Below, piece after piece: positions 33,816 to 45,676 of a DNA stretch of 64,000 nucleotides (the stretch's first letter is position 1; each line of letters opens with the position of its first letter). The stretch lies in NCBI GenBank assembly GCA_017893485.1, contig CM030365.1, forward strand, positions 48,729,712-48,793,711, read 5' to 3'. This DNA comes from Hemerocallis citrina. Taxonomy: Eukaryota > Streptophyta > Magnoliopsida > Asparagales > Asphodelaceae. Made by a program: the position numbers and the translations under genes. A model generated the notes under the pieces. It was not told where the DNA came from and did no database searches. It was given only the letters and a program-made list of their open reading frames with translations.

Positions 33816-34736
33816 TCAACGCCTCCGTGGCGCAGGGATGTTCCGCTTCAAGGACACTCGAGGGCGGCGACGTTTACCTCTGGAACTCGACCCCAAACCA
33901 GCGAATCGAGACGTGTCCTCGGCGCTGCTCCTAACAGCCGCTCCGATGGACCCTCCACTCGATGAAATGGCAACAGCACTTTGTGCGTCCCCGGGACTAG
34001 GTTGGCCGATGGGCGAACGAATCGCGAGCTCATAAAACGAAATGCCACGCTCGCTCTCCGCGCGAGTACACGAAGTGCTCCTGACGTTGATTGGCCGCGA
34101 ACGCGGTTTGAGGCGAGCCACCTCCGCCTCCAGCTCTGAGATCCGCTCCCTCAGAGAGTCTTCTTTTACATCGACCTCGAAGCGAGGGGGTATTGCGGAG
34201 TCCGGCACGCCAGAGCGACTGGCTATAAGACGGCGGAGATGAGTGACTTCGATGCTCTTGTCCACCGTGGCTCTCTTCAGCGCGTCGACCTCGACCATCA
34301 GTTCGTCACGCTCAGTCGTCAGTTTGGCCACCTCGACCGTCAATCCCTCTCCCTCCGTCCGAAGCTCCGTCTCTACCGTTTGCAGGTGACAAATCTCAGA
34401 GAGCAGATCGTCCCTCTCCGCTGTTATTTTTGATAAAGTGTGGCGGATGCACTTGATCCGAAGGCCATAGCTAAAGGCAGTCGACGAACCATCATCCTCT
34501 CCTAAGGGGGCCATCTCGGCGATCCTACTCTCCAGTCGCCGGATCTCGATGTCTCGCCGACCCAGGATGAGTTGAAGGTGGTTCCGCTCGCTTTCGGCTC
34601 TGCACAATCCCAGCTCGACTTCATAGAGCCGCTCTCGGCACCTTGCCAAGCACAGCCTCGTTGCCTCTAAGCCAACCTCGGCCTGAGCGTTGTCCCCCGA
34701 GCGAGTGGGCTCGACGGCTTGAGTCACCACCACAAG
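33816..34736 (-). CDS. Second minus-strand coiled-coil exon of element B
   Basis: An open frame of about 306 residues read on the minus strand, starting after a strong acceptor (cgacttctttttcag, complement of 34,737 onward) and ending at 33,816. Most of residues 15-215 predict coiled coil (LRTEGEGLTVEVAKLTTERD region). The tail is Ser/Arg-rich and ends NIPAPRRR. I see no catalytic motif. It may be a further exon of the antisense gene ending at 34,958 or a separate transcript; no ATG exon of its own is evident between 34,740 and 34,957. It resembles the C-terminal coiled-coil halves of plant 'putative gypsy-type transposase' proteins, by composition only. Confidence 0.5.
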   Translation of the reverse strand, partial: LVVVTQAVEPTRSGDNAQAEVGLEATRLCLARCRERLYEVELGLCRAESERNHLQLILGRRDIEIRRLESRIAEMAPLGEDDGSSTAFSYGLRIKCIRHTLSKITAERDDLLSEICHLQTVETELRTEGEGLTVEVAKLTTERDELMVEVDALKRATVDKSIEVTHLRRLIASRSGVPDSAIPPRFEVDVKEDSLRERISELEAEVARLKPRSRPINVRSTSCTRAESERGISFYELAIRSPIGQPSPGDAQSAVAISSSGGSIGAAVRSSAEDTSRFAGLGSSSRGKRRRPRVSLKRNIPAPRRR

Positions 34737-34957
34737 CTGAAAAGAAGTCGAAGCAAACAACAAATTTTCAAACTCATTGCCGAACTTCTACACTTAGCCA
34801 AATTTTAAGAATTTTTTAGAAAAGAGAGACGCGAAGTCGAGCCCAAAAAGATGTTTTCATTCATTACAAAAAGAAACAGCGGTGGCCAGTCCACGATTAG
34901 GCGTTACACGAAAAAAGAAAAAAAACAAAAACAGAAGAAAAGAAAAAGCGAGCAGAG

Positions 34958-37076
34958 TCAGGGCGCGACCTCTTTCCCAAGGCGGCGAGAATGGGTGGGG
35001 GTCGACGTCTCTGAAGGGGTCACCACCGCCAGCGGGGTAACCACAGACCCCGGAACCTCGGCAATGACTTCGACTTCAGCCTCGACTTCGTCCTCCCCTT
35101 CTTCTTCTTCTTCTCCCTCCGACTCGGGGTCGAAGCCTTCGACGTGGCCCGGGAACAATCTCCATCCCGAGCAATCCACGTCAGGGTATGCCTTTGTCAC
35201 CCGGGCGAGGGCTTCGACGTAGGATTTGGCCATGTTCTGGGCAAGAAAGCCTTGCGCCTTCACCATGGTCACGTCCTCAGCCTCCTTCACCGCGGCAGCC
35301 TTGGCCTCTGCCGCTTCGGCCAATTGCTTGGCCGCCTCCTCCTTCTGGCGAAGAAGGTCGCTCTCCAGCTTCGCGACCTGGCCTTTGAGGTACTCGACCC
35401 TCCCCGTCTTCCCTTCAAACTCGACCCTGAGCTTGTCGAGCTCGTTCCCCATCCGAGCCTTCTCCTTCCGAGCTTGGTCGGACTCCTGCTTCAGCTCCTT
35501 CTCCAGAGCAGTCAACCTCTCCGTGAGGCGACCAAAATGGACGATGATCTGCGACAAGGGAAGAGGTATTAAAAGAGTTAGAGAAATCAGACCTGAAGGG
35601 AACCAATGACAGCAAAAGTTCAACACTTACCGAGACCGCCGAGCGAGCAATCTCGATGATGTCTTCGCCTTCTTGCCCGGCCTCCATGGCGGCGCGATCC
35701 TTCGGCGTCGCCAGATGCTTGACCGCCTGCATACTCGCCAAGGAGTTGCCGAGGAATCCGTCATGTTTCTGAACCTGCCAATCCAGAACATGAATCCTTT
35801 TGTGCTCCTCGGTCAAGAGCTCCTCGGCCACCACGGTCAACGGGGGGGTCGCCATCCTGAGGTCTGCGGCGATGGGGAACTCGCCGACCTGCGGTTGACG
35901 CCGAGGCACCTCCATCGGCAGCGGCCGGGCTTCCAAGGGTCTCCACATCCTCAACCACCTCCGTGACCCTCGGAGCCTTAGTGGTCGGCAACTTGGTGGC
36001 CACCCTCTTGCGCTTCTTCGGCGCCTTGCTTGCAAGACCGGCCCTCAAAGCCAACACTGCATCGTAGTCCATCGCCTCTGCATTAAAAACGAAGTTTGTT
36101 AGCGCAGTAAAAAGTCGTGAAAAATGAAGTATGAAAAACAAAGCACGGAAGCGTAAAAGAAGCCACGTACTGCGATCTACGCGGCAGAGCCCTCCCCTGA
36201 ACAAGACATCCTGGGTCAGCTCCTTCCAATCATACTTCGGCCGATCGAGAAGTGTCCGAACTGCCTCTTCTTCTTAAGGGCGAAGCTTGGGCAGCGCCTT
36301 CAACCTTTTCGGCACCTCTTCCACCCAACTGGAAGGGATAGGCCAGGCCTCCGCTCTCCGCACTATCAAGAACTTCACACGCCAGTGCTTTATGGAGTCG
36401 GGGCATATGACGAGCCTACCGCCATGCCTCGGAGCCAAATAGTACCAGAACTCCGACCGGTTCCCTTGATGAAGCCGATAGATCGTCTGAAGTACATTCA
36501 GCTCCGGCTCGATCCCAGCGGCTTGGCAGTGAAGTACGAACCCATTTATGACTCTCCATGCATTTGGCATAAGTTGGATGGGGCTGACCCCAAACCACCA
36601 CAGAACGAGGATTGCGAACGGATGGAGAGGTAGCCGAGCCCCGGCAATGAAGGCATCAACCGGTCAGCAACACATAGTCACTGGCAGCGGCGAGTTGGCC
36701 CTAACCCCGAGACCCGGCAGCATAAGCTCGTACTCCTCGGGATGTGGAAACAGTCCCGAATCACTCCCAAGTCTTCTTTGCAGAGGATTGACACCGTCTC
36801 ATCCACCTCGGTCATCTCCCTCGCCGCATTCTCCTCGAAAGTCCTCCCCCTCCTGTGAACAATACGCTCGGCGTGTTCCTCCGGAAGCTCTCGAACTCTG
36901 TGGAGCCCAGTCAGTTGCCCCGGCAATCTTCCAAACTCCCCCATACGCTTTGGCTCTTCCACGATCGAATCTTTGCCAAACACCTTCTTGCCTTTGTCTG
37001 GAGTGCGGGCTTCGACAACTTCAAGGGAGGGCTCGGACCAAGAAGAAGACGACTCGGAGACAGAGGGAAGAGACAT
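34958..37076 (-). pseudogene. Antisense gene of element B ('putative gypsy-type transposase' family)
   Basis: Read on the minus strand. Exon 1 is 37,076-36,171, starting MSLPSVSESSSSW. It contains LGVIRDCFHIP, MPNAWRVINGFVLHCQAAGI, LNVLQTIYRLHQGNRSEFWY and HWRVKFLIVRRAEAW, the conserved N-terminal domain of plant 'transposase (putative) gypsy type' proteins. Intron 1 is 36,170-36,078 (GTACGT...TGCAG) and exon 2 is 36,077-35,630. Intron 2 is 35,629-35,549 (GTAAGT...CGCAG). Exon 3 is 35,548-34,958, a coiled coil (LEKELKQESDQARKEKARM) with an acidic tail ending KEVAP. Breaks: frameshift near 36,740, in-frame TGA near 36,670, a stop before exon 1's end, and a shift near 35,850-35,945. Antisense genes after pol are known in some Tat elements; their function is unknown. 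Confidence 0.72.
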
Positions 37077-37233
37077 ATTTATACTTGGAAAGAGACTAAG
37101 TATAAATTACCTTAAAAAAAGTGCTGTCGGAAACTTCACCGAAATACGTACGACGATCACCGGAAGCACTCACTTAGCACAAATAACCGCCTGAGTAAAA
37201 GAGAGGAGAAGTGAAAAATGAGAGAGGGAGTGA

Positions 37234-37242
37234 GGTTTTATA
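37234..37242 (-). promoter_or_regulatory. Possible TATA box of the antisense gene
   Basis: TATAAAACC on the minus strand, about 160 bp before the antisense ATG at 37,076, followed by a CT-rich leader. Confidence 0.45.
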
Positions 37243-37534
37243 GAGAGAGGCACGCAAAATGAGGTTAATTGGCCAATACTGCCGGCTCATTCACGCAAAA
37301 CGACAAAAGCGACCTAAACCGTCGCCTTGTTTGCCACGTCAAGCCGTACATCGCATTAATTGCTGTCCCATCTGACATAAGCTCAGAGGTCACTGCATTA
37401 AATGAGCGTCTCATCCGTCAGAGCTGTCAGAAGTTCAGAAGCCATCATATTTAATGGCTGCCACGTCTGCCAGGAGCGCAGAGGCCACCAACTCCGCAGG
37501 CTGTGCTCCGCCAGAAATGACAAGTCTCGGACCT

Positions 37535-38446
37535 CGGCACCAGCTGCCGAGCGTTCTTGACACCAACCATGTTACATGGAAAGATTGGACCTCGGCACCA
37601 GCTGCCGAGCGCTCTTGACACCGACCATGTTACATGGAAAGTTGGGGTTCGGCACCAGCTGCCGAGCGCTCTTGACACCGACCATGTTACATGGAAAGGT
37701 TGGACCTCGGCACCAGCTGCCGAGCGCTCTTGACACCGACCATGTTACATGGAAAGTTGGGGTTCGATACCAGCTGCCGAGCGCTCTTGACACCGACCAT
37801 GTTACATGGAAAGATTGGACCTCGGCACCAGCTTCCGAGCGCTCTTGACACCGACCATGTTACATGGAAAGTTGGGGTTCGGCACCAGCTGCCGAGCGCT
37901 CTTGACACCGACCATGTTACATGGAAAAGGTGGGGTCCGGCACTAGCTGCCGAGCGTTCTTGACACCGACCATGTTACATGGCAAGATTGGACCTCGGCA
38001 CCAGCTGCCGAGCGCTCTTGACACCGACCATGTTACATGGAAAGTTGGCATTCGGCACCAGCTGCCGAGCGCTCTTGACACCGACCATGTTACATGGAAA
38101 AGTTGGGGTTCGGCACCAGCTGCTGAGCGCTCTTGACACCGACCATGTTACATGTAAAGATTGGACCTCGGCACCAGCTGCCGAGCGCTCTTGACACCGA
38201 CCATGTTACATGGAAAGTTGGGGTTCGGCACCAGCTGCCGAGCGCTCTTGACACCGACCATGTTACATGGAAAGTTGGGGTTCGGCACCAGCTGCCGAGC
38301 GCTCTTGATACCGACCATGTTACATGGAAAGATTGGACCTCGGCACCAGCTGCCGAGCGCTCTTGACACCGACCATGTTACATGGAAAGTTGGGGTTCAG
38401 CACCAGCTGCCGAGCGCTCTTGACACCGACCATGTTACATGGAAAA
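37535..38446. repeat. About 58-bp tandem array in element B, 16 copies
   Basis: CATGTTACATGG recurs 16 times between 37,566 and 38,440 at 56-60 bp spacing. Each unit has two dyads: CTCGGCA-ccagc-TGCCGAG (or its GTTCGGCA variant) and CCATGT-t-ACATGG. Units alternate between a 'ggacctcgg' and a 'ggggttcgg' type. Long reading frames on both strands here are by-products of the repeat. Confidence 0.95.
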
Positions 38447-38990
38447 AGCTACCTCGGACCTCGCCGAACTCCCTCTCAGCACTCACAACCTGGCCGAGGC
38501 GCCTCTCTTCTTTGGAAAAAGGTGCCGAACCACCCACGGACTTCGGCCTCCTGGGCAGCGAGCGCTGGAAGGGGTCGGTAATGTGATATAAGGATGTAGG
38601 CCGCACAACGAAGGAAAACGACCAAGCCATTCGCCAAAAAATTGTGAAAAAATAATCAAAAATTCGGGAAGTTAAGGAAGAACTCCTGGAAAGTAATTGT
38701 AAAGTGGGGGAAACGTTTTCTAATCAACAAACAAGTAATTATTGCCAAGAGCAATCTTCTAAGACCCCCGAACGATGAATTGACACTTCGCAAAGATAAA
38801 CGAAAACACCGCGTGATCCGAAGAACTCAAGAGCAACTCAAAGTGCAACCAACTTGAAAAATCATCATACTATCCCTGCAAAGATTCGAAACCTTGCATT
38901 TGGACTCCGATACAACTCCACTAGCCATTAAAATAGTAAAACTACTCCTCAAAGGCTGATTAAACTCAGTCTTCGGGAGTGGGGGGCTCG
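38447..38990. other. 3' leader region and polypurine tract of B
   Basis: No gene seen. It ends GGGAGTGGGGGGCTCG (38,975-38,990), the polypurine tract directly before the 3' LTR. Confidence 0.6.
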
Positions 38991-39587
38991 TGATATGGCT
39001 AAAAATGGGGATAAATCGGAACTGTCCAAATCGGGCACGAATCTTGAAGCCCGGGGGTAAAACAGTAATTTCACCTACCAATAGGTCTGAAGCGGGTACT
39101 GGATCTCCTCCTCGAAGACCCACTAATCCGCGAACGGATCCACCTCAACTGGGTGCGGGTTTCAACCCGCAGCAAACCCGGTCCAGAAAGGATAGAATTA
39201 GGGTTTCTGATTAAATCCTAATCAACGGCCCTGATTTATAACTATCCCTTCACTGGGGATTAGGGATTGCATTCCTTATCTAACTACAGGGGGATTACAT
39301 TCCTAATCTGATCCCAGCGGTGCCTATAAATACCCCCCATCCATCTCCATTAAGAGGTAATCAATCTTTTACCAGTTTTTGCGCTCTCTCATAATCATCC
39401 CTGATTACTGACTTGAGCGTCGGAGGGTGCGTCGCCGGGAACAACCCCGGTGTCTCGCACTTTTTGCAGGTGTACGGCGGGAGAAAGCGTCAAACTCCGG
39501 CGGAACAGGTAACAGGTTTGCTATTCAGTTTTCCTAAGAATCCACAAATACTATCTGTTTGCCCCCACACCAGATTCAGCGGCAACA
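38991..39587 (+). repeat. 3' LTR of element B
   Basis: Starts TGATATGGCTAAAAATGGGG, ends GGCAACA, and is followed by the GCATC duplication at 39,588-39,592. Confidence 0.93.
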
Positions 39588-39592
39588 GCATC

Positions 39593-40143
39593 CAAACCCA
39601 AACCCTAGTTATTCTTTCTCTCTCACCGATAACCAACTCAGCCGCAAGCCCTCAACGCTTCCCTCCCGCCGCCGTCGCCCTCCCCTCGCCTCACGATACC
39701 ACAACCCCGTCCTTCCTCCTTGCTGCAACTCACCGACCATCTCCCTGTGTTACCGCCTCACGTCGCAACACACCCGGCCACCCATCGCTCGACAACCAGT
39801 GCCACCACCTGCAGCCCCCACTCGTCGCCACCCCTACCATCGTCTGCCGCAGATGCCGCTGCCTCCTGCCCCTATAGCACTTCCCCTTCCCCCCTCGCTG
39901 CCTTACCACAGCAGCCACCTCGAAGTACTAACACCAATTTCTTCGAACCCGGGTAATTTCTTTCCACTTCTCAAATATTTGTGTTACTGCTTTATCGTTT
40001 CTATAATATTATTTGATTTATCTGTAGTCTACAAATATTGAGTGTGTGCTTCTACTTGACAATTAGAGTATAAATCATTATTGCATCTTTTATTTGCTAA
40101 GAATGCTTAGGTATATAATTATTGATTGTTAGAACTGAATCGT
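39593..40143 (+). repeat. Solo LTR A2, part 2 (between B and the CACTA element)
   Basis: Continues the LTR exactly where part 1 stops. The same sequence, uninterrupted, is present in reverse at 55,017-55,572. It ends GAATCGT, the CACTA target site. Confidence 0.88.
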
Positions 40144-40712
40144 CACTACAACACAGAACCTATTCGCCGGCATTTTTTAGACCTTCACCGGCGTTTTTTT
40201 ACACCGGTGAAACATTCACCGGCATTTATAAAAATGCCGGTGCAAATGTCGCCGAATCGAGCGTCGCGGAAAGATAGGCACATTCACCGGCGTTTTAACT
40301 GGACGCCGGTATATCTTTAACATACACCGGCGGCCATACAAACGCCGGTATATGGCGATTTCTGGGTGCCGTTCTTTCCCCCAATATACATTCACCGGCG
40401 GTCACATACCGCCGGTATATATCTTTTCACCGGCGATTGTACAAATGCCGGGGAATGTGTAATATTTACCGGCGGTCATAGAGCGCCGATGTATGCTTGT
40501 TTCAAAGCGCCCTTCTTTCCTTACTTACAAACACCGGCGTGTCATAAAACGCCGCCATATAGATATTCACCGGCGTTTTATAAAACACCGGTGTATCTTA
40601 GGAGTGCTGCAAGTTACGGGTACACCCACCTGTGTGGAAACGCCTCTCTAACGAAATTTTCAACTAAACAATTAGATACACCGGCGTTCTATGAAACACC
40701 GGTGTATGCTCG
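40144..40712. repeat. CACTA subterminal repeats, left end (CACCGGCG type)
   Basis: About a dozen copies of CACCGGCG or its complement CGCCGGTG, often paired as hairpins, for example 'caccggcgttttataaaaca' followed by 'ccggtgta'. These are likely transposase-binding sites. Partial reading frames here are accidental. Confidence 0.85.
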
Positions 40713-41016
40713 TTAGTTTTTCCTGCTCCAATTTTTCATTCGATTTCAATTCACAATTTCATTTAAAAAACCTGTAAACTAATTCACAACTAAATCAACC
40801 AATTTCAGGCATATTAATGGGCAAATCACAACCAAACACAAGAATTAATTAAGATAATAAAGTTTCACACATAGTCCATTAATCGTCCAAATTCACCGCT
40901 TAATTAACATCATAATTAACAAATACAGTAATTAACATCCCAAATATCTCAATAACTACTTAAAACAACAATACAGAACATAACAACAACAAGAACAACA
41001 TAACAACAACAACTAG

Positions 41017-41098
41017 AGGCCGCCGACCACAGATCCATACCCCTCGAGTAGCTTCAGTGCTGATCATCAGAATTTCCTTGATCTGGGTGACCGCTCTA
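41017..41098 (-). other. Possible last exon of the CACTA minus-strand gene
   Basis: On the minus strand a strong acceptor (gttttttttttcatag) precedes a short frame reading AVTQIKEILMISTEATRG, ending near a TAG in 'cctctag'. I do not recognise the peptide. Seen only as splice signal plus open frame. Confidence 0.3.
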
Positions 41099-41600
41099 TG
41101 AAAAAAAAACAATAATTTAGTTCAACAGTAAACCAAATATAAGAAAAATAAGTAAAATAAGAAGGGGCTCATATCAAGTGTAGTTTTAAGGAACTGTCAT
41201 CGTGGAAGGAAACCAAATATAGAAGCCAGAAATGGAAACAGAGAATGGTAGAGAATGAGGATACACCAGGCTAACATAGCGGCATTTTCCTCATCTCTCT
41301 CATCCAATGGTAGAGAATGAGGATACACCAGGCTAACATAGCGGCATTTTCCTCATCTCTCTCTCATCCCTGCTTTCTCTTCAGCAAACGCACATAAAGA
41401 GACATCAGCAACAACAGCAAGAGCGACAAGAACAAATTTAATAATAATTTATTATTAACGAGATGTCTCTATATGGGTTTCCAGATCTCCACTCGAGCCC
41501 TCTCTTTCTAATCACAGCCCAATTAAGAACATCGACGACAGCCACTAAACAATCCAATCACAGCCCAATCAAAATTTGTCATCCTGGATCTTAAATCTTC
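41099..41600. other. Non-coding interior of the CACTA element with a 63-bp duplication
   Basis: No gene seen. The block 'ggtagagaatgaggatacac' to 'ttttcctcatctctct' occurs twice, at about 41,247 and 41,310. Confidence 0.7.
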
Positions 41601-44600
41601 AGATGCATGAATTCAGCTTCTTTAACAGTAAAAGATAATGAAAATGATAATCAAAATCATGCTAAGAAGGCAATCAGATGCATGAATTCAGCTTCTTTCA
41701 CAGTAAAAGAAAATGAAAATTTCTAGTATCTAAGCATATATGTTTCTCCATTAATTCATCATCCCAACTAAATCATAATATTTGTGGCTCCAAAAGAAAC
41801 CTGCACAAGGTTTATTCAGCCCAATTCTTGTACGGATTTGGAGGATTTTGGTATACAGCCAGCATCCTCTAGTTGATAGTGAACCCATTTTGGTAAAAAA
41901 AACATGCTAAGAAGGCAATCAGATACATGAATTCAGCTTCTTTCACAGTAAAAGAAAATGAAAATTTCCAGTATATCAGCATATATGTTTCTCTATTAAT
42001 TCTTCATCCCAACTAAATCATGATGTTTGTGGCTACAAAAGAAAACTGCACAAGGTTTGTTCTCACCCAATTCTTGTACAGATTTGGAGAATTTTGGTAT
42101 ACAGCCAGCATCCTTAGTTGACAGTCAACCCATTTTGGTAAAAAAATCATGCTAAGATGACAATCAGATGCATGAATTCAGCATCTTTGACAGTGAAAGA
42201 AAATGAAAATTTCCAGTATGTAAGCATATATGTTTCTCTATTAATTCTTCATCCCAAACTAAATCATGATGTTTGTTGCTACAAAAGAAAACTGCACAAG
42301 GTTTGTTCTCACCTAATTCTTGTATAGATTTGGAGGATTTTGGTATACAGCCAGCATCCTTAGTTGACAGTTAACACATTTTGGTAAAAAAATCATGCTA
42401 AGAAGGCAATCAGATGCATGAATTCAGCTTCTTTCACAAAGAAAATGAAAATTTTCAGTATCTAAGCATATATGTTTCTCCATTAATTCATCATCCCAAC
42501 TAAATCATGATGTTTGGGGCTCCAAAAGAAACCTGTACAAGGTTTGTTCAGCCCAATTCTTGTACAGATTTGGAGGATTTTGGTATACATACAGCATCCT
42601 CTAGTTGACAATTAACATATTTTGGTGTAAAAATCATGCTAAGAAGGCAATCAGATGCATGAATTCAGCTTCTTTCACAGTAAAAGAAAATGAAAATTTC
42701 CAGTATATAAGCATATATGTTTCTCTATTAATTCTTCATCCCAACTAAATCATGATGTTTGTGGCTACAAAAGAAACCTGCACAAGGTTTGTTCTCACCC
42801 AATTCTTTTGAGGATTTTGGTATACAGCCAGCATCCTCTAGTTGACAGTTAACCCATCTTGGTATAAAAAAAACATGCTAAGAAGGGAATCAGATGCATG
42901 AACTCAGATTCTTTAACAGTAAAAGAAAATGAAAATTTCCAGTATATAAGCATATATGTTTCTCTATTAATTCTTCATCCCAACTAAACCATTGATGTTT
43001 GTGGCTACAAAAGAAACCTGCACAAGGTTTGTTCTCACCCAATTCTTGTACAGATTTGGAGGATTTTGGTATATAGCCAGCATCCTTAGTTGACAGTTAA
43101 CACATTTTGGTAAAAAAATCATGCTAAGAAGGCAATCAGATGCATGAATTCAGTTTCTTTCACAGTAAAAGAAAATGAAAATTTCCAGTATATAAGCATA
43201 TATGTTTCTCTATTAATTCTTCATCCCAACTAAATCATGATGTTTGTGGCTACAAAAAAAACCTGCACAAGGTTTGTTCTCACCCAATTCTTGTACAGAT
43301 TTGGAGGATTTTGGTATACAGCCCGCATCCTCTAGTTGACAGTTAACCCATTTTGGTAAAAAAAACATGCTAAGAAGGCAATCAGATGCATGAATTCAGC
43401 TTCTTTCAGAGTAAAAGAAAATGAAAATTTCCAGTATATAAGCATATATGTTTCTCTATTAATTCTTCATCCCAACTAAATCATGATGTTTGTGGCTACA
43501 AAAGAAAACTGCACAAGGTTTTTTCTCACCCAATTCTTGTACAGATTTGGAGGATTTTGGTATACAGCCAGCATCCTCTAGTTGACAATTAACCCATTTT
43601 GGTAAGAAAAACATGCTAAGAAGACAATCAGATGCATGAATTCAGCTTCTTTCACAGTAAAAGAAAATGAAAATTTCCAGTATATAAGCATATATGTTTC
43701 TCTATTAATTCTTCATCCCAACTAAATCATGATGTTTGTGGCTACAAAAGAAACCTGCACAAGGTTTGTTCTCACCCAATTCTTGTACAGATTTGGAGGA
43801 TTTTGGTATACAGCCAGCATCCTCTAGTTGACAGTCAACCCATTTTGGTAAAAAAACATGCTAAGATGACAATCAGATGCATGAATTCAGCATCTTTGAT
43901 AGTGAAAGAAAATGAAAATTTCCAATATATAAGCATGTATGTTTCTTTATTAATTCTTCATCCCAACTAAATCATGATGTTTGTGGCTACAAAAGAAACC
44001 TGCACAAGGTTTGTTCTCACCCAATTCTTGTACAGATTTGGAGGATTTTGGTATACATACAGCATCCTTAGTTGACAGTGAACCCATTTTGGTTAAAAAA
44101 TCATGCTAAGATGGCAATCAGATGCATGAATTTAGCTACTTTAACAGTAAAAGAAAATGAAAATTTCCAGTATATAAGCATATAAGTTTCTCTATTAATT
44201 CTTCATCCCAACTAAACCATTGATGTTTGTGCCTCCAAAACAAACCTGCACAAGGTTTGTTCTGCCCAATTCTTGTACAGATTTGGAGGATTTTGGTATA
44301 CATACAGCATACTTAGTTGACAGTTAACCCATTTTGGTAAAAAAAACATGCTAAGAAGGCAATCAGATGCATGAACTCAGATTCTTTAACAGTAAAAGAA
44401 AATGAAAATTTCCAGTATCTAAGCATATATGTATCTCTATTAATTCTTCATCCCAACTAAACCATTGATGTTTGTGCCTTCAAAAGAAACCTGCACAAGG
44501 TTTGTTCAGCCCAATTCTTGTACAGATTTGGAGGATTTTGGTATACATACAGCATCCTCTAGTTGACAGTTAACACATTTTGGGAAAAAAATCATGCTAA

Positions 44601-45376
44601 GAAGGCAATCAGATGCATGAATTCAGCTTCTTTCACAGTAAAAGAAAATGAAAATTTCCAGTATATAAGCATATATGTTTCTCTATTAATTCTTCATCCC
44701 AACTAAATCATGATGTTTGTGGCTACAAAAGAAACCTGCACAAGGTTTGTTCTCACCCAATTCTTGTACAGATTTGGAGGATTTTGGTATACAGCCAGCA
44801 TCCTCTAGTTGACAGTTAACACATTTTGGTAAAAAAAACATGCTAAGAAGGCAATCAGATGCATGAATTCAGCTTCTTTCACAGTAAAAGAAAATGAAAA
44901 TTTCTAGTATATAAGCATATATGTTTCTCTATTAATTCTTCATCCCAACTAAATCATGATGTTTGTAGCTACAAAAGAAACCTGCACAAGGTTTCTTCTC
45001 ACCCAATTCTTGTACAGATTTGGAGGATTTTGGTATACATACAGCATCCATCTTTGACAGTCAACACATTTTGGTAAAAAAATCATGCTAAGATGACAAT
45101 CAGATGCATGAATTCAGTTTCTTTAACAGTAAAAGTAAATGAAAATTTCCAGTATCTAAGCATATATGTTTCTCTATTAATTTTTCATCCCAACTAAATC
45201 ATGATGTTTGTGGCTCCAAAATAAACCTGCACAAGGTTTGTGCCGCCCAATTCTTGTACAGATTTGGAGGATTTTGGTATACATACAGCATACTTAGTTG
45301 ACAGTGAACCCATTTTGGTAAAAAAATCATGCTAAGATGTCAATCAGATGCATGAATTCAGCATCTTTGACAGTGA
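41601..45376. repeat. 245-bp tandem satellite, about 15 copies
   Basis: The anchor CAGATGCATGAATTCAG (with small changes) begins near 41,676, 41,921, 42,166, 42,412, 42,653, 42,892, 43,139, 43,384, 43,630, 43,875, 44,120, 44,365, 44,611, 44,858, 45,102 and 45,346, so the period is 239-247 bp. Units are AT-rich and highly alike, with 'tcatcccaactaaatcatga' and 'gatttggaggattttggtat' blocks. Not coding. Confidence 0.95.
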
Positions 45377-45389
45377 AAAGGAGAGAAAT

Positions 45390-45660
45390 CAACAGTAATT
45401 ACCGAAGAGAGAGGGGGGGGCGACCAGCGGGGCAACGAGCGGTGGCGTAGGAGATAGAGAGAGAGCGGGGTGACGAGCGGTGGTTTTCGATCGCAAATTC
45501 ACCGCGAAATAGAGAGAGGGAGGAGGGAAATCGAATTGGGATGTCGAAGATGACGAAGGGTCGGAGGCGAAGGGCGCGAAATAGAGAGAGGGAGGAGGGA
45601 AAACGTAGCGGTGAAATTTAGATTTGGGAATTAGCGAGCGAAATGTTAGGGTTCGCGAAG
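45390..45660 (-). other. GC/CT-rich leader-like block of the CACTA element
   Basis: On the minus strand this reads as a plant 5' leader: 'gcgaaccctaac' followed by tandem CT-rich pieces (gaaatagagagagggaggag appears twice on the plus strand) and a possible donor 'cttcg|gtaatt' at about 45,400. If the donor is used, the satellite array lies in the following intron. Confidence 0.4.
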
Positions 45661-45676
45661 ATTTATCTCAGTTAAT

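Larger units (their letters stand above)
15345..39587 (+). mobile_element. Ty3/gypsy Tat-lineage retrotransposon B
   Basis: LTRs of 596 and 597 bp (TGATATGGC...GGCAACA) are flanked by GCATC on both sides (15,340-15,344 and 39,588-39,592). By eye about 27 bases differ between the LTRs (roughly 95% identity). The interior has a TGGCGCC-type PBS, an Arg/Pro-rich gag, protease, RT, a typical RNase H, a second archaeal-type RNase H, integrase, then a 6-kb tail with minus-strand exons and tandem arrays. The double RNase H and antisense tail genes are Tat traits. Without the inserted element C it is about 13.3 kb. Several frameshifts and stops make it inactive. Confidence 0.92.

Noticed and set aside
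35144..35609. Plus-strand reading frames of up to 142 codons opposite the antisense coiled-coil exon
   Set aside because: GC-rich shadows; the minus strand has the coiled-coil pattern and proper splice sites.
37571..38586. Many overlapping 70-140-codon reading frames on both strands
   Set aside because: They are by-products of the ~58-bp tandem repeat, which has few stops in several frames; the peptides are repeated LLTPTMLHGK-type units with no family.
32845..45376. Tandem arrays with regular spacing as possible CRISPR
   Set aside because: The units are contiguous repeats with no unique spacers, in a plant genome, inside transposons.
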